A stretch of 64,000 nt of DNA, taken from assembly GCF_001447385.1 (NCBI RefSeq), contig NZ_LLWQ01000008.1, forward strand, positions 48,040 to 112,039, given 5' to 3'. The notes under the pieces are model-generated. The model saw only the letters and a list, made by a program, of their open reading frames with translations, made no database searches and was not told the origin of the DNA. This document shows positions 57,350-64,000 of the stretch, in pieces. Each line of letters opens with the position of its first letter. Positions within the stretch are counted from its first letter, which is position 1. The position numbers and the translations under genes were made by a program. This DNA is from Paracoccus sp. MKU1 (GTDB lineage: Bacteria; Pseudomonadota; Alphaproteobacteria; Rhodobacterales; Rhodobacteraceae).

Positions 57350-58211
57350 CGCCCCCGGCATCGAGGTATCCAATCTGACGGTGGCCTATCGCAACGGCTT
57401 CACGGCGCTGCGGGATGCCAGCTTCACCGTGCCGCAAAGCTCGGTCACGGCGCTGGTGGGGGTGAACGGCTCAGGGAAATCCACGCTGTTCAAGGCGCTG
57501 ATGGGTTTCGTCCCGGCCGCCGCCGGCAAGGTGCGGGTGCTGGGCATGACCGTGCCGCAGGCGCTGCGCCGCAATCTGATCGCCTATGTCCCGCAGGCCG
57601 AGGAGGTGGACTGGACCTTCCCGGTGCTGGTCGAGGACGTGGTGATGATGGGCCGCTACGGCCACATGGGATTCCTGCGCCGGGCGCGGCCCGAGGACCG
57701 CCGCGCCGTGGACGAGGCGCTGGCCCGCGTGAACATGCAGGACTTCCGCCACCGCCAGATCGGCGAACTTTCAGGCGGCCAGAAGAAGCGCGTCTTCCTG
57801 GCCCGGGCACTGGCGCAGGGCGCCTCGGTGATCCTGCTCGACGAGCCCTTTACCGGCGTGGACGTCAAGACCGAATCCGCGATCATCGCGTTGTTGCAAG
57901 GGATGCGGGACGAGGGCCGGGTCATGCTGGTCTCGACGCACGACCTCGGCTCGGTGCCGGAATATTGCGACCGGGTGGTGCTGGTGAAGAACACCGTGCT
58001 GGCCTATGGCCCGACGGCCGAGGTCTTTACGCCCGAGAACCTCCGCCTGGCCTTCGGCGGCGTGCTGCGCCATTTCGTGCTGGGCGGGCGGCATCTGCAC
58101 GACGACGACGATCCCCGCGCGCTGACCGTGCTGTCGGACGACGAGCGGCCGCTGGTCTTTTACGACGACAAGCAGCGCAGCGCCCGCGAGGAAGAGGCGG
58201 TGCCGAAATGA
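57342..58211 (+). CDS. sitB: Manganese/iron ABC transporter ATP-binding protein
   Basis: A 289-residue ABC ATPase: Walker A GVNGSGKSTLFKALMG, Q-loop YVPQAEEVDW, signature LSGGQKKRVFLARALAQGA, Walker B VILLDEPF, and H-loop VSTHDLGS. A C-terminal extension of about 40 residues is acidic (HDDDDPRALTVLSDDER), perhaps regulatory. Powers the Sit permease. Confidence 0.95.
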   Translation: MPDAPGIEVSNLTVAYRNGFTALRDASFTVPQSSVTALVGVNGSGKSTLFKALMGFVPAAAGKVRVLGMTVPQALRRNLIAYVPQAEEVDWTFPVLVEDVVMMGRYGHMGFLRRARPEDRRAVDEALARVNMQDFRHRQIGELSGGQKKRVFLARALAQGASVILLDEPFTGVDVKTESAIIALLQGMRDEGRVMLVSTHDLGSVPEYCDRVVLVKNTVLAYGPTAEVFTPENLRLAFGGVLRHFVLGGRHLHDDDDPRALTVLSDDERPLVFYDDKQRSAREEEAVPK

Positions 58212-59068
58212 TCCGCACGCTGCTGGTGCCCTTCGAATACAGCTACATGACCGACGCGATCTGGGTCTCGGCGCTGGTCGGCGGGGTCTGCGCCTTCCTG
58301 TCGGCCTATCTGATGCTCAAGGGCTGGTCGCTGATCGGCGACGCGCTGAGCCATTCCATCGTGCCGGGCGTCGCCGGCGCCTACATGCTGGGCCTGCCCT
58401 TCGCGCTGGGGGCGTTCCTGTCGGGCGGGCTCGCCGCGCTGACCATGCTGTTCCTGAACAAGCGCACCGGCCTCAAGGAAGACGCGATCATCGGGCTGAT
58501 CTTCACCGGCTTCTTCGGGCTGGGGTTGTTCATGGTCTCGCTCAACCCGATGGCGGTCAGCGTGCAGACCATCACCATGGGCAACATCCTGGCGATCACG
58601 CCGGGCGACACGCTGCAACTGGCGCTGATCGGCGGCATCTCTCTGCTGATCCTGGCGGCGAAATGGCGCGACCTGATGGTGGTGTTCTTCGACGAAAGCC
58701 ATGCCCGCACCGTCGGGCTGAACCCGCAGGCGCTGAAGGTGCTGTTCTTCACCCTGCTTTCGGCCTGCACGGTCGCGGCGATGCAGACCGTCGGCGCCTT
58801 CCTGGTCGTCGCGCTGGTGGTGACGCCGGGCGCCACCGCCTATCTGCTGACCGACCGCTTTCCGCGGCTGATCCTGATCTCGGTGGCGATCGGCTCGCTC
58901 ACCTCGGCGCTTGGCGCCTATGTCTCGTTCTTCCTCGACGGCGCGACCGGGGGGGTGATCGTCTGCCTGCAAACCGCGATCTTCCTGGCCGTCTTTCTGC
59001 TGGCGCCGAAGCACGGGCTTCTCGCCGCCCGCCGCCGCGCCCGCGCCGCAGTGAAGGAGGCCGCGTGA
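58208..59068 (+). CDS. sitC: Manganese/iron ABC transporter permease 1
   Basis: A 286-residue ABC-3 family permease with about eight helices. Seen: YLMLKGWSLIGDALSHSIVP, the conserved family start, then KEDAIIGLIFTGFFGLGLFM and MQTVGAFLVVALVVTPGATA. Overlaps sitB by 4 bases and sitD by one. Paired with SitD to form the channel. Confidence 0.94.
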   Translation: MIRTLLVPFEYSYMTDAIWVSALVGGVCAFLSAYLMLKGWSLIGDALSHSIVPGVAGAYMLGLPFALGAFLSGGLAALTMLFLNKRTGLKEDAIIGLIFTGFFGLGLFMVSLNPMAVSVQTITMGNILAITPGDTLQLALIGGISLLILAAKWRDLMVVFFDESHARTVGLNPQALKVLFFTLLSACTVAAMQTVGAFLVVALVVTPGATAYLLTDRFPRLILISVAIGSLTSALGAYVSFFLDGATGGVIVCLQTAIFLAVFLLAPKHGLLAARRRARAAVKEAA

Positions 59069-59898
59069 TGGACTGGCTGACGATGCCGCTTGCCTTTCCC
59101 TTCATGCGCGATGCGGCGCTGATCGGGCTGATGATCGCCCTGCCCGCCGGGCTTCTATCCTGCTTCCTGGTGCTCAAGGGCTGGTCGCTGATGGGCGATG
59201 CGGTCAGCCATGCCGTGCTGCCCGGCGTGGTCCTGGCCTATGTCGCGGGCCTGCCGCTGATCCTGGGCGCCTTTCTTGCCGGCATAAGCTGCGCCGCCCT
59301 GACCGGCTGGTTGCAGGACAACAGCCGCGTCAAGGCCGATACCGTGCTGGGCGTCGTCATGTCGGGCATGTTCGGGCTGGGGGTGGTGCTTTACACCGCC
59401 ATCCAGACCGACCTGCACCTGGACCATATCCTGTTCGGCAACATGCTGGGCGTCGGTCCCGAGGACCTGCGTCTGGCGGGCAGCATCTCGGCGCTGGTCG
59501 GGCTGGCGCTGATCCTGAAATGGCGCGACTTCGCGCTCTTGGCCTTCGACCCGGTGCAGGCGCGGGTCTCGGGGCTGGCGCTGACCGTGCTGAACTACGG
59601 GCTGCTGGCCATGATATCGGCCACCGTGGTCGCCATGCTCAGCGCGGTCGGCATCATCCTGGCCGTGGCGCTGCTGATCGCACCGGGCGCCGTGGCCTTC
59701 CTGGTCACGCGGCGGCTGCCGGTCATGCTGGCCACCTCGGTCGGGGTCGCGGCATTCGCCGCGGTCAGCGGGGTCTGGGCCAGCTTCTGGCTGAACAGCG
59801 CGCCCGCACCGACCATCGTGCTGGTGCTGACGGCGCTGTTCGTGCTGGCCTTCCTGTGGCGCAACATCGCCACGCGGCGGGCGCAGGGCGCAGGCTAG
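59068..59898 (+). CDS. sitD: Manganese/iron ABC transporter permease 2
   Basis: A 276-residue ABC-3 permease, paralogue of SitC: FLVLKGWSLMGDAVSHAVLP, KADTVLGVVMSGMFGLGVVL, and LSAVGIILAVALLIAPGAVA. Two permease subunits are normal for the SitABCD type. AAGGAGG precedes the start. The stop TAG lies in a CTAG, 14 bases before the convergent SDR gene. Confidence 0.94.
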   Translation: MDWLTMPLAFPFMRDAALIGLMIALPAGLLSCFLVLKGWSLMGDAVSHAVLPGVVLAYVAGLPLILGAFLAGISCAALTGWLQDNSRVKADTVLGVVMSGMFGLGVVLYTAIQTDLHLDHILFGNMLGVGPEDLRLAGSISALVGLALILKWRDFALLAFDPVQARVSGLALTVLNYGLLAMISATVVAMLSAVGIILAVALLIAPGAVAFLVTRRLPVMLATSVGVAAFAAVSGVWASFWLNSAPAPTIVLVLTALFVLAFLWRNIATRRAQGAG

Positions 59899-59912
59899 TC
59901 AAAGGGGACGGA

Positions 59913-60656
59913 CTAGACCGTCCGTCCGCCATCGACCTCGAGGATGACGCCGGTGATGAAGTCGGCCTCGTCCGAGGCGAGGTAAAGCGCCGCATTGGCG
60001 ATGTCGCGCGGCTGCGACAGCCGGCCCAGCGGGATGGTGGCAAGGAAGCGGGCGCGGTTCTCGGGCGTGTCCTCGCAGCCCATGAACCGCTCCAGCATCC
60101 CGGTCTCGCCCATCACCGGGGCGATGGCGTTCACGCGGATGCCCTCGGGCGCCAGTTCCGCCGCCAGACTGCGGGTCAGGGTATTCACCGCGCCTTTCGA
60201 GGAATTATACCAGCTCAGCCCCGGACGCGGCCGGATGCCGGCGGTCGAGCTGACATTGATCATCACCCCCCGCCCCCGCTCGCGCCAATGCGGCAGCACG
60301 GCATGGGTCATGTGAAAGATCGACAGCACGTTGATGTCGTAGATCTTGCGGAACGCCGCCTCGTCCGTGTCCAGCAAGGGGCCGTTCGGCGTGGTCCAGC
60401 CGGCATTGTTCACCACGATGTCGAGGCTGCCGAAGCGCTCGCGCGCCTTCTCCACCGCCGCCCGGACCTGGCCGCCCTGGCTCACGTCGCAGGCGATGGC
60501 GAGCCCGTCGATGCCCGAGGCCACCGCCCCGGCGGTTTCGGCATTGATGTCCAGCACCGCCACGCGCGCGCCCTCGCGCGCGAAGGTTTCGGCGATGCCG
60601 CGCCCGAAGCCCGAACCTCCGCCCGTTACCAATGCCGTCTTGCCCTGAAGCCGCAT
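59913..60656 (-). CDS. SDR family oxidoreductase
   Basis: A 247-residue classical SDR: ALVTGGGSGFGRGIAETFAR, the NAD-selecting Asp in VAVLDINAETA, VVNNAGWTT, catalytic Ser in NVSSTAGI, and YNSSKGAVNTLTRS. The Asp after the second strand points to NAD rather than NADP. Follows the aldehyde dehydrogenase gene by 13 bases on the same strand, so an alcohol-to-aldehyde-to-acid route for one substrate is plausible (inference). Confidence 0.9.
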   Translation of the reverse strand: MRLQGKTALVTGGGSGFGRGIAETFAREGARVAVLDINAETAGAVASGIDGLAIACDVSQGGQVRAAVEKARERFGSLDIVVNNAGWTTPNGPLLDTDEAAFRKIYDINVLSIFHMTHAVLPHWRERGRGVMINVSSTAGIRPRPGLSWYNSSKGAVNTLTRSLAAELAPEGIRVNAIAPVMGETGMLERFMGCEDTPENRARFLATIPLGRLSQPRDIANAALYLASDEADFITGVILEVDGGRTV

Positions 60657-60669
60657 ATTTCTCCCCCTT

Positions 60670-62115
60670 TTATGCGAAACGATGAACGACGGTTTTCAGC
60701 CGCGAGAATTCGTAAAGGGCAACGAAGCCCTTTTCGCGCCCATGGCCGGATTTGCGTACCCCGCCGAAAGGCAGCTCGATCCCGCCCCCGGCGCCATAGC
60801 CGTTGATGAAGACCTGCCCGCAGCGCATGGCCCGCGCCATGCGCGCCTGCCGGTCGCCGTCGCGGGTCCAGATGCCGGCGACCAGCCCGTATTCGGTGCC
60901 GTTGGCGATGGCGACGGCCTCGGCCTCGGTGTCGAAGGGGATGGCGGCCAGCACCGGGCCGAAAATCTCCTCCTGCGCCAGCGGGCTTGCGGGATCGACC
61001 GGCCCGAACAGCGCCGGCGCGACATAGAAGCCGGCCGAGGGCGCGTCCCTAGCCACGGTGCCCCGCGCGATCAGCGGGGCTGCGGCTTCGGCGATGTAAC
61101 GCTCGACCCGCGCCTTCTGCCGGGCCGAGATCAGCGGGCCCAGCAGCGCGCCCTCGGCCGGACCGGCCACCACCGCGCCGAAGCGTTCGGCCAGCATCGC
61201 CGTCAGCCGCTCCCAGATGCCGCGCTGGATCAGCACGCGCGATCCGGCCGAGCAGGTCTGGCCGCCGTTCTGCACGATGGCGTTGACGATGACCGGGGCC
61301 GCCGCCTCCAGATCGGCGTCGTGAAAGACGATCTGCGGCGACTTTCCGCCCAGCTCCAGTGTGCAGGGGATGTGATTGCGCGCCGCCGCGATCTGGATGG
61401 CTTGCCCGACCTCGGGCGAGCCGGTGAAGCTGATGAAATCGACGCCGGGATGCTCGGCCAGCGCCTGCCCCGCCACCGCGCCGCGCCCGGTGACGATGTT
61501 GATGGCGCCGGCCGGAAAGCCGGCCTCACCCGCAAGTTCGCCGATGCGCAGGATGGTCAGGCAGGCATCCTCGGCCGGCTTGGTCACCGTCGCATTGCCC
61601 ATGGCCAGCGCCGCACCGACCGAGCGGCCGAAGATCTGCACCGGATAGTTCCAGGGGATGATATGGCCGGTCACGCCATGCGGCTCGCGCAGCGCCATCA
61701 CGTCATAGCCGTTCAGGAACGGGATCACCTCGCCATGCAGCTTGTCCGCCGCACCGCCGTAATATTCGAAATAGCGCGCCAGCGCCGCCATGTCGGCGCG
61801 CGACTGGGCGATGGGCTTGCCGTTGTCGCGGGTTTCCAGCCGTGCGAGCGCTTCCGCCTCGGCCTCTATGCGCTGGGCCAGGCGCAGCATCAGCCGGCCG
61901 CGCTCGGCGGCGGTCAACCGGCCCCAGTCGCCCTCGAAAGCGGCACGGGCGGCACGGATCGCCGCATCCACGTCCTCGGGGCCGGAATCGGCGATGGCGG
62001 CAAAGGGCCGGCCGTCGATGGGCGAGATCATCGGCATCTCGCGTCCCGAGGCGGCCGGCCGCCAGCCGCCGCCGATCAGGTTCCGCGCCGGCGGCAGGGT
62101 CGGGGCGTGCTGCAT
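60670..62115 (-). CDS. Aldehyde dehydrogenase family protein
   Basis: A 481-residue NAD(P)-dependent ALDH. Seen: IIPWNYPVQIFGRSVGAALA, ISFTGSPEVG, the general base Glu in LELGGKSPQIVFHDADL, the nucleophile Cys in NGGQTCSAGSRVL, and EIFGPVLAAIPFD. ATG 62115 is preceded by AAGGAGG, deciding it over longer frames. Operon with the SDR downstream. Substrate unknown; the closest recognisable type is betaine/4-hydroxy-aldehyde dehydrogenases. Confidence 0.92.
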   Translation of the reverse strand: MQHAPTLPPARNLIGGGWRPAASGREMPMISPIDGRPFAAIADSGPEDVDAAIRAARAAFEGDWGRLTAAERGRLMLRLAQRIEAEAEALARLETRDNGKPIAQSRADMAALARYFEYYGGAADKLHGEVIPFLNGYDVMALREPHGVTGHIIPWNYPVQIFGRSVGAALAMGNATVTKPAEDACLTILRIGELAGEAGFPAGAINIVTGRGAVAGQALAEHPGVDFISFTGSPEVGQAIQIAAARNHIPCTLELGGKSPQIVFHDADLEAAAPVIVNAIVQNGGQTCSAGSRVLIQRGIWERLTAMLAERFGAVVAGPAEGALLGPLISARQKARVERYIAEAAAPLIARGTVARDAPSAGFYVAPALFGPVDPASPLAQEEIFGPVLAAIPFDTEAEAVAIANGTEYGLVAGIWTRDGDRQARMARAMRCGQVFINGYGAGGGIELPFGGVRKSGHGREKGFVALYEFSRLKTVVHRFA

Positions 62116-62239
62116 GTCTTGCCTCCTTTTCGGCGGGATTCGTCCGGCAGCAGCGTGACGGTGCCGAAGGCGGGACGCAAGGCTGGCAAATGCGGTCCGG
62201 GCCGTTAATCTGGCCCCGAAACAGCAGCCGAGGCCCGAC

Positions 62240-62944
62240 ATGACCCAACCCAGCGCCCATCCCGACGATCCGCATTACGTCAGCCGCATGGGCTGGCTGC
62301 GCGCCTCGGTGCTGGGCGCGAATGACGGCATCGTCTCGGTCGGGGCGCTGATCGTCGGGGTGGCGGCGGCCGATCCGGGGCGCGAGGCGATCCTGATCGC
62401 CGGGCTGGCCGGGCTGGTGGCGGGGGCGATGTCCATGGCCATGGGCGAATATGTCTCGGTCAGTTCGCAATCGGATACCGAGCGCGCCGATATCGCCCGC
62501 GAACACGAAGCCCTGCGCGAGATGCCCGAGGAAGAACTGCACGAACTGGCCGCCATCTACGAGTCGCGCGGCATGACCCCCGGCACCGCCTTGCAGGCGG
62601 CGCGCGAAGTGACCGAACATGACGCGCTGGCCGCGCATGTGCGCGACGAGCTGGGGCTCAGCGAGGCTTCGAACGCCAATCCGCTGCAAGCGGCGCTGGC
62701 CTCGGCCGCGACCTTCAGCATCGCGGCGGCGGTGCCGCTGCTGGCCGCGGTCCTGGCGCCGGGCGGCGCGGTCATCGCCAGCGTCCTGGTCGCGGTGGTG
62801 GTGGCGCTGGGGGTGCTGGGCGCGCTGGGGGCCTGGGCCGGCGGCGCACCGCCCGGCCGGGCGGTGCTGCGGGTGATCCTGGGCGGCATCTTCGCTCTGG
62901 CGGTCACCGCCGCGATCGGCAAGATCTTCGGCGTGGCGGTCTAG
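62240..62944 (+). CDS. VIT1/CCC1-type iron/manganese transporter
   Basis: A 234-residue membrane protein: MGWLRASVLGANDGIVSVGA, LIVGVAAADPGREAILIAGL, GAMSMAMGEYVSVSSQSDTE, and three C-terminal helices (ATFSIAAAVPLLAAVLAPGG onward). This is the VIT/CCC1 fold, which moves Fe2+ or Mn2+ out of the cytosol. It has no ferritin-like domain. It lies 2.3 kb from sitABCD, so import and efflux of the same metals may be linked. An IS5-family element is inserted right at its stop codon without altering the protein. Confidence 0.88.
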   Translation: MTQPSAHPDDPHYVSRMGWLRASVLGANDGIVSVGALIVGVAAADPGREAILIAGLAGLVAGAMSMAMGEYVSVSSQSDTERADIAREHEALREMPEEELHELAAIYESRGMTPGTALQAAREVTEHDALAAHVRDELGLSEASNANPLQAALASAATFSIAAAVPLLAAVLAPGGAVIASVLVAVVVALGVLGALGAWAGGAPPGRAVLRVILGGIFALAVTAAIGKIFGVAV

Positions 62945-62960
62945 GCTCAGTCCCCATACA
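62945..62960 (+). repeat. Left terminal inverted repeat of the IS5-family element
   Basis: GCTCAGTCCCCATACA. The core TCAGTCCCCATA is identical in both ends. Confidence 0.8.
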
Positions 62961-62983
62961 TTCTTCATACATTCTTCTTGCAT

Positions 62984-63011
62984 GCCAGCGTGTTGACTGA
63001 TTCACGCTGGC
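62984..63011 (+). other. Stem-loop upstream of the IS5-family transposase
   Basis: GCCAGCGTG (62984-62992) and CACGCTGGC (63003-63011) form a perfect 9-base stem with a 10-base loop, just before the transposase frame opens. Such hairpins in IS leaders can hide the start from ribosomes on read-through transcripts (known for other IS; inference here). Confidence 0.5.
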
Positions 63012-63057
63012 TATGAACTAGAGCAATAAAAGATACTTCTGGCTGAGCGCGGAGCAG

Positions 63058-63774
63058 ATGCGGCGCATTCAGCCCTTCTTTCCCAAGGTCCGAGGGCGAG
63101 CCCGATCCGACGACTGCAAGGTACTGAGCGGCATCATCTACGTCAAACGGTATGGGCTTCGCTGGCAAGATGCGCCAGCGGTCCATGGCCCCTACAAGAC
63201 CCTGTATAACCGGTTCGCCCGCTGGTCCCGGATGGGCATCTTCGCCAGGATATTTCAGGAACTGGCGCAGCCAGGCGCTCAGGGAGATACCCTGATGATG
63301 GACAGCACATTCCTGAAGGCGCACCGCGGCCAGTCTCCGAAAAAAGGGGATCGTCCACGGGCGATCGGACGCACGAAAGGCGGCCTAAACTCCAAGCTGC
63401 ACATGCTCAGCGACGGCAAGGGCCGGCCACTGGACTTCCTTCTATCTCCCGGTCAGATGGCCGACAGTCGTGGCGCACTCGTGCTTTTGCGCCATCTGCC
63501 AACAGCTAAGCGTTTCCTGGGCGACAAGGCGTATGATGCCGACTGGTTGCGCGATGGCCTCAAGGACCGTGGCATCCGCCCCTGCATCCCGCCTCGGAAG
63601 AAGCGCAAGAAACCGGCCAGATACAACAAGCGGCTCTACCGGAAGCGATATCGCATCGAGAATGCCTTCGGCCGCCTGAAGGACTGGCGCGGCATTGTTA
63701 CCCGCTATGAGCGATGCGGTGACATCTTCCTCAACGCCATCATCCTCGCAGCCATCCTCATCTTCTGGATCTGA
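63058..63774 (+). CDS. IS5-family transposase
   Basis: A 238-residue DDE transposase: N-terminal DUF4096-like QPFFPKVRGRARSDDCKVLS, then GLRWQDAP, MMDSTFLKAHR with the first Asp, and GGLNSKLHMLSDGKGRPL. FLGDKAYDADWLRDGL carries the second Asp and KRYRIENAFGRLKDWR the Glu. The frame is open upstream to a TAG at 63019-63021 and reads SNKRYFWLSAEQ before ATG 63058, as in related transposases whose start ATG would sit where the TAG is. The native start may therefore be lost or the protein begins nine or so residues later. Confidence 0.88.
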   Translation: MRRIQPFFPKVRGRARSDDCKVLSGIIYVKRYGLRWQDAPAVHGPYKTLYNRFARWSRMGIFARIFQELAQPGAQGDTLMMDSTFLKAHRGQSPKKGDRPRAIGRTKGGLNSKLHMLSDGKGRPLDFLLSPGQMADSRGALVLLRHLPTAKRFLGDKAYDADWLRDGLKDRGIRPCIPPRKKRKKPARYNKRLYRKRYRIENAFGRLKDWRGIVTRYERCGDIFLNAIILAAILIFWI

Positions 63775-63776
63775 TG

Positions 63777-63792
63777 TTTATGGGGACTGACC
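63777..63792 (-). repeat. Right terminal inverted repeat of the IS5-family element
   Basis: Reads GGTCAGTCCCCATAAA inward on the minus strand; pairs with 62945-62960. Confidence 0.8.
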
Positions 63793-63797
63793 CTAGG

Positions 63798-64000
63798 TGT
63801 TTGATCCCGGCATTTGATGGTGCATTGTTTTCCCAAGCTTGGAGGGATGCGCTATGGGACAGATTCTTCATGGGAGCGCCACGACGACAGAGGCAATCCG
63901 TCGAGCAATACAAAATAGTCAAGAGAGCCTGAGAGCGCTGTCGAAGCGCTACGGGATCAACCAGAAGACGGTGGCCAAATGGAAGAAGCGGACCTCGGTG
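63798..64000 (+). mobile_element. IS481-family element, left part only (runs off the window)
   Basis: Starts about one base after the IS5 target duplication with TGTTTGATCCCGGCATTTGA, then the start of a transposase gene. The TG start is consistent with IS481 ends, but the exact boundary is a guess, since the right end is outside the window. Confidence 0.55.
63854..64000 (+). CDS. IS481-family transposase, N-terminal part (3' end outside the window)
   Basis: Forty-nine codons from ATG 63854: MGQILHGSATTTEAIRRAIQ, then LRALSKRYGINQKTVAKWKK, the helix-turn-helix that opens IS481-family transposases. The catalytic DDE core lies beyond the window. TTGGAGGGA at 63840-63848 is a good ribosome site. 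Confidence 0.82.
   Translation, partial: MGQILHGSATTTEAIRRAIQNSQESLRALSKRYGINQKTVAKWKKRTSV

Larger units (their letters stand above)
62945..63792 (+). mobile_element. Complete IS5-family insertion sequence (848 bp) with CTAG target duplication
   Basis: Bounded by 16-base inverted repeats (14 of 16 match), GCTCAGTCCCCATACA at the left end and GGTCAGTCCCCATAAA read inward from the right end. It is flanked by CTAG at 62941-62944 and 63793-63796. CTAG fits the YTAR target of the IS5 group. The left end holds a tandem 11-base repeat CATACATTCTT (62955-62965, 62966-62976). Confidence 0.85.

Overview
The window is high-GC DNA from an alphaproteobacterium, most likely a Rhodobacteraceae member close to Paracoccus (inference from gene content). 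The main support is two mitochondrial-type complex I accessory subunits (NDUFS4-like and NDUFA12-like), an HdaA-type DnaA regulator, a short ProS without editing insertion, a Fur/Mur-type regulator beside sitABCD, and a Rhodobacteraceae-style intergenic repeat containing GAGTATTTGG. Almost all of it is densely packed chromosomal housekeeping DNA with many 4-base start/stop overlaps. I found no rRNA, tRNA or CRISPR array.

Layout. Bases 1-4475 form a small catabolic region: a 5'-cut flavoprotein dehydrogenase, a NIPSNAP protein, a MarR regulator, an SDR, and an intact PobR-type AraC regulator facing a collapsed remnant of pobA. Bases 4587-17413 are housekeeping: NDUFS4, uvrB, an I78 inhibitor lipoprotein, an orphan ParA, a monooxygenase-like small protein and an M19 dipeptidase. 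They also hold the minus-strand run AI-2E-type permease, hdaA, ppk1, ppx, and then proS. Bases 17617-26865 are a surface-glycan locus: gmd, a GDP-fucose-synthase/ColC-like gene, a ColD-like dehydratase, a CE2-like esterase, a GT61 glycosyltransferase and a hexapeptide acetyltransferase. It ends in an acyl-ligase/ACP/PLP-decarboxylase cassette of the type otherwise known from exosortase genomes. Bases 27011-33116 are a complete six-gene Mrp (Pha) cation/proton antiporter operon with fused A and B subunits.

Bases 33113-39063 hold aroB-aroK on one strand and, divergently, two unknown envelope proteins, xerD and a CNNM/CorC-type membrane protein. Then come an NCS2 nucleobase permease, a large protein with a fucosyltransferase-like HVRRGD motif, transketolase, a DMT exporter, an LpxL-like acyltransferase, accB-accC and aat. 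A conserved minus-strand trio (NDUFA12, mlaD, DUF2155) and clpX/clpP follow, then pth-DUF2332-DUF2237.

Bases 55560-59898 are a metal module: a cysteine-free Fur-family regulator (Mur-like), co-transcribed with a YigZ/IMPACT protein, faces sitABCD across a promoter with two candidate operators. An SDR, an aldehyde dehydrogenase and a VIT-type Fe/Mn transporter follow. The right edge is mobile DNA: an 848-bp IS5-family element inserted exactly at the CTAG holding the VIT stop codon, abutting an IS481-family element that runs out of the window.

The most interesting region is 17.6-26.9 kb. It predicts a GDP-colitose-like (3,6-dideoxy) sugar pathway next to an amino-acid-loading/decarboxylating cassette with no exosortase in sight, which suggests an uncharacterised decorated surface polysaccharide.
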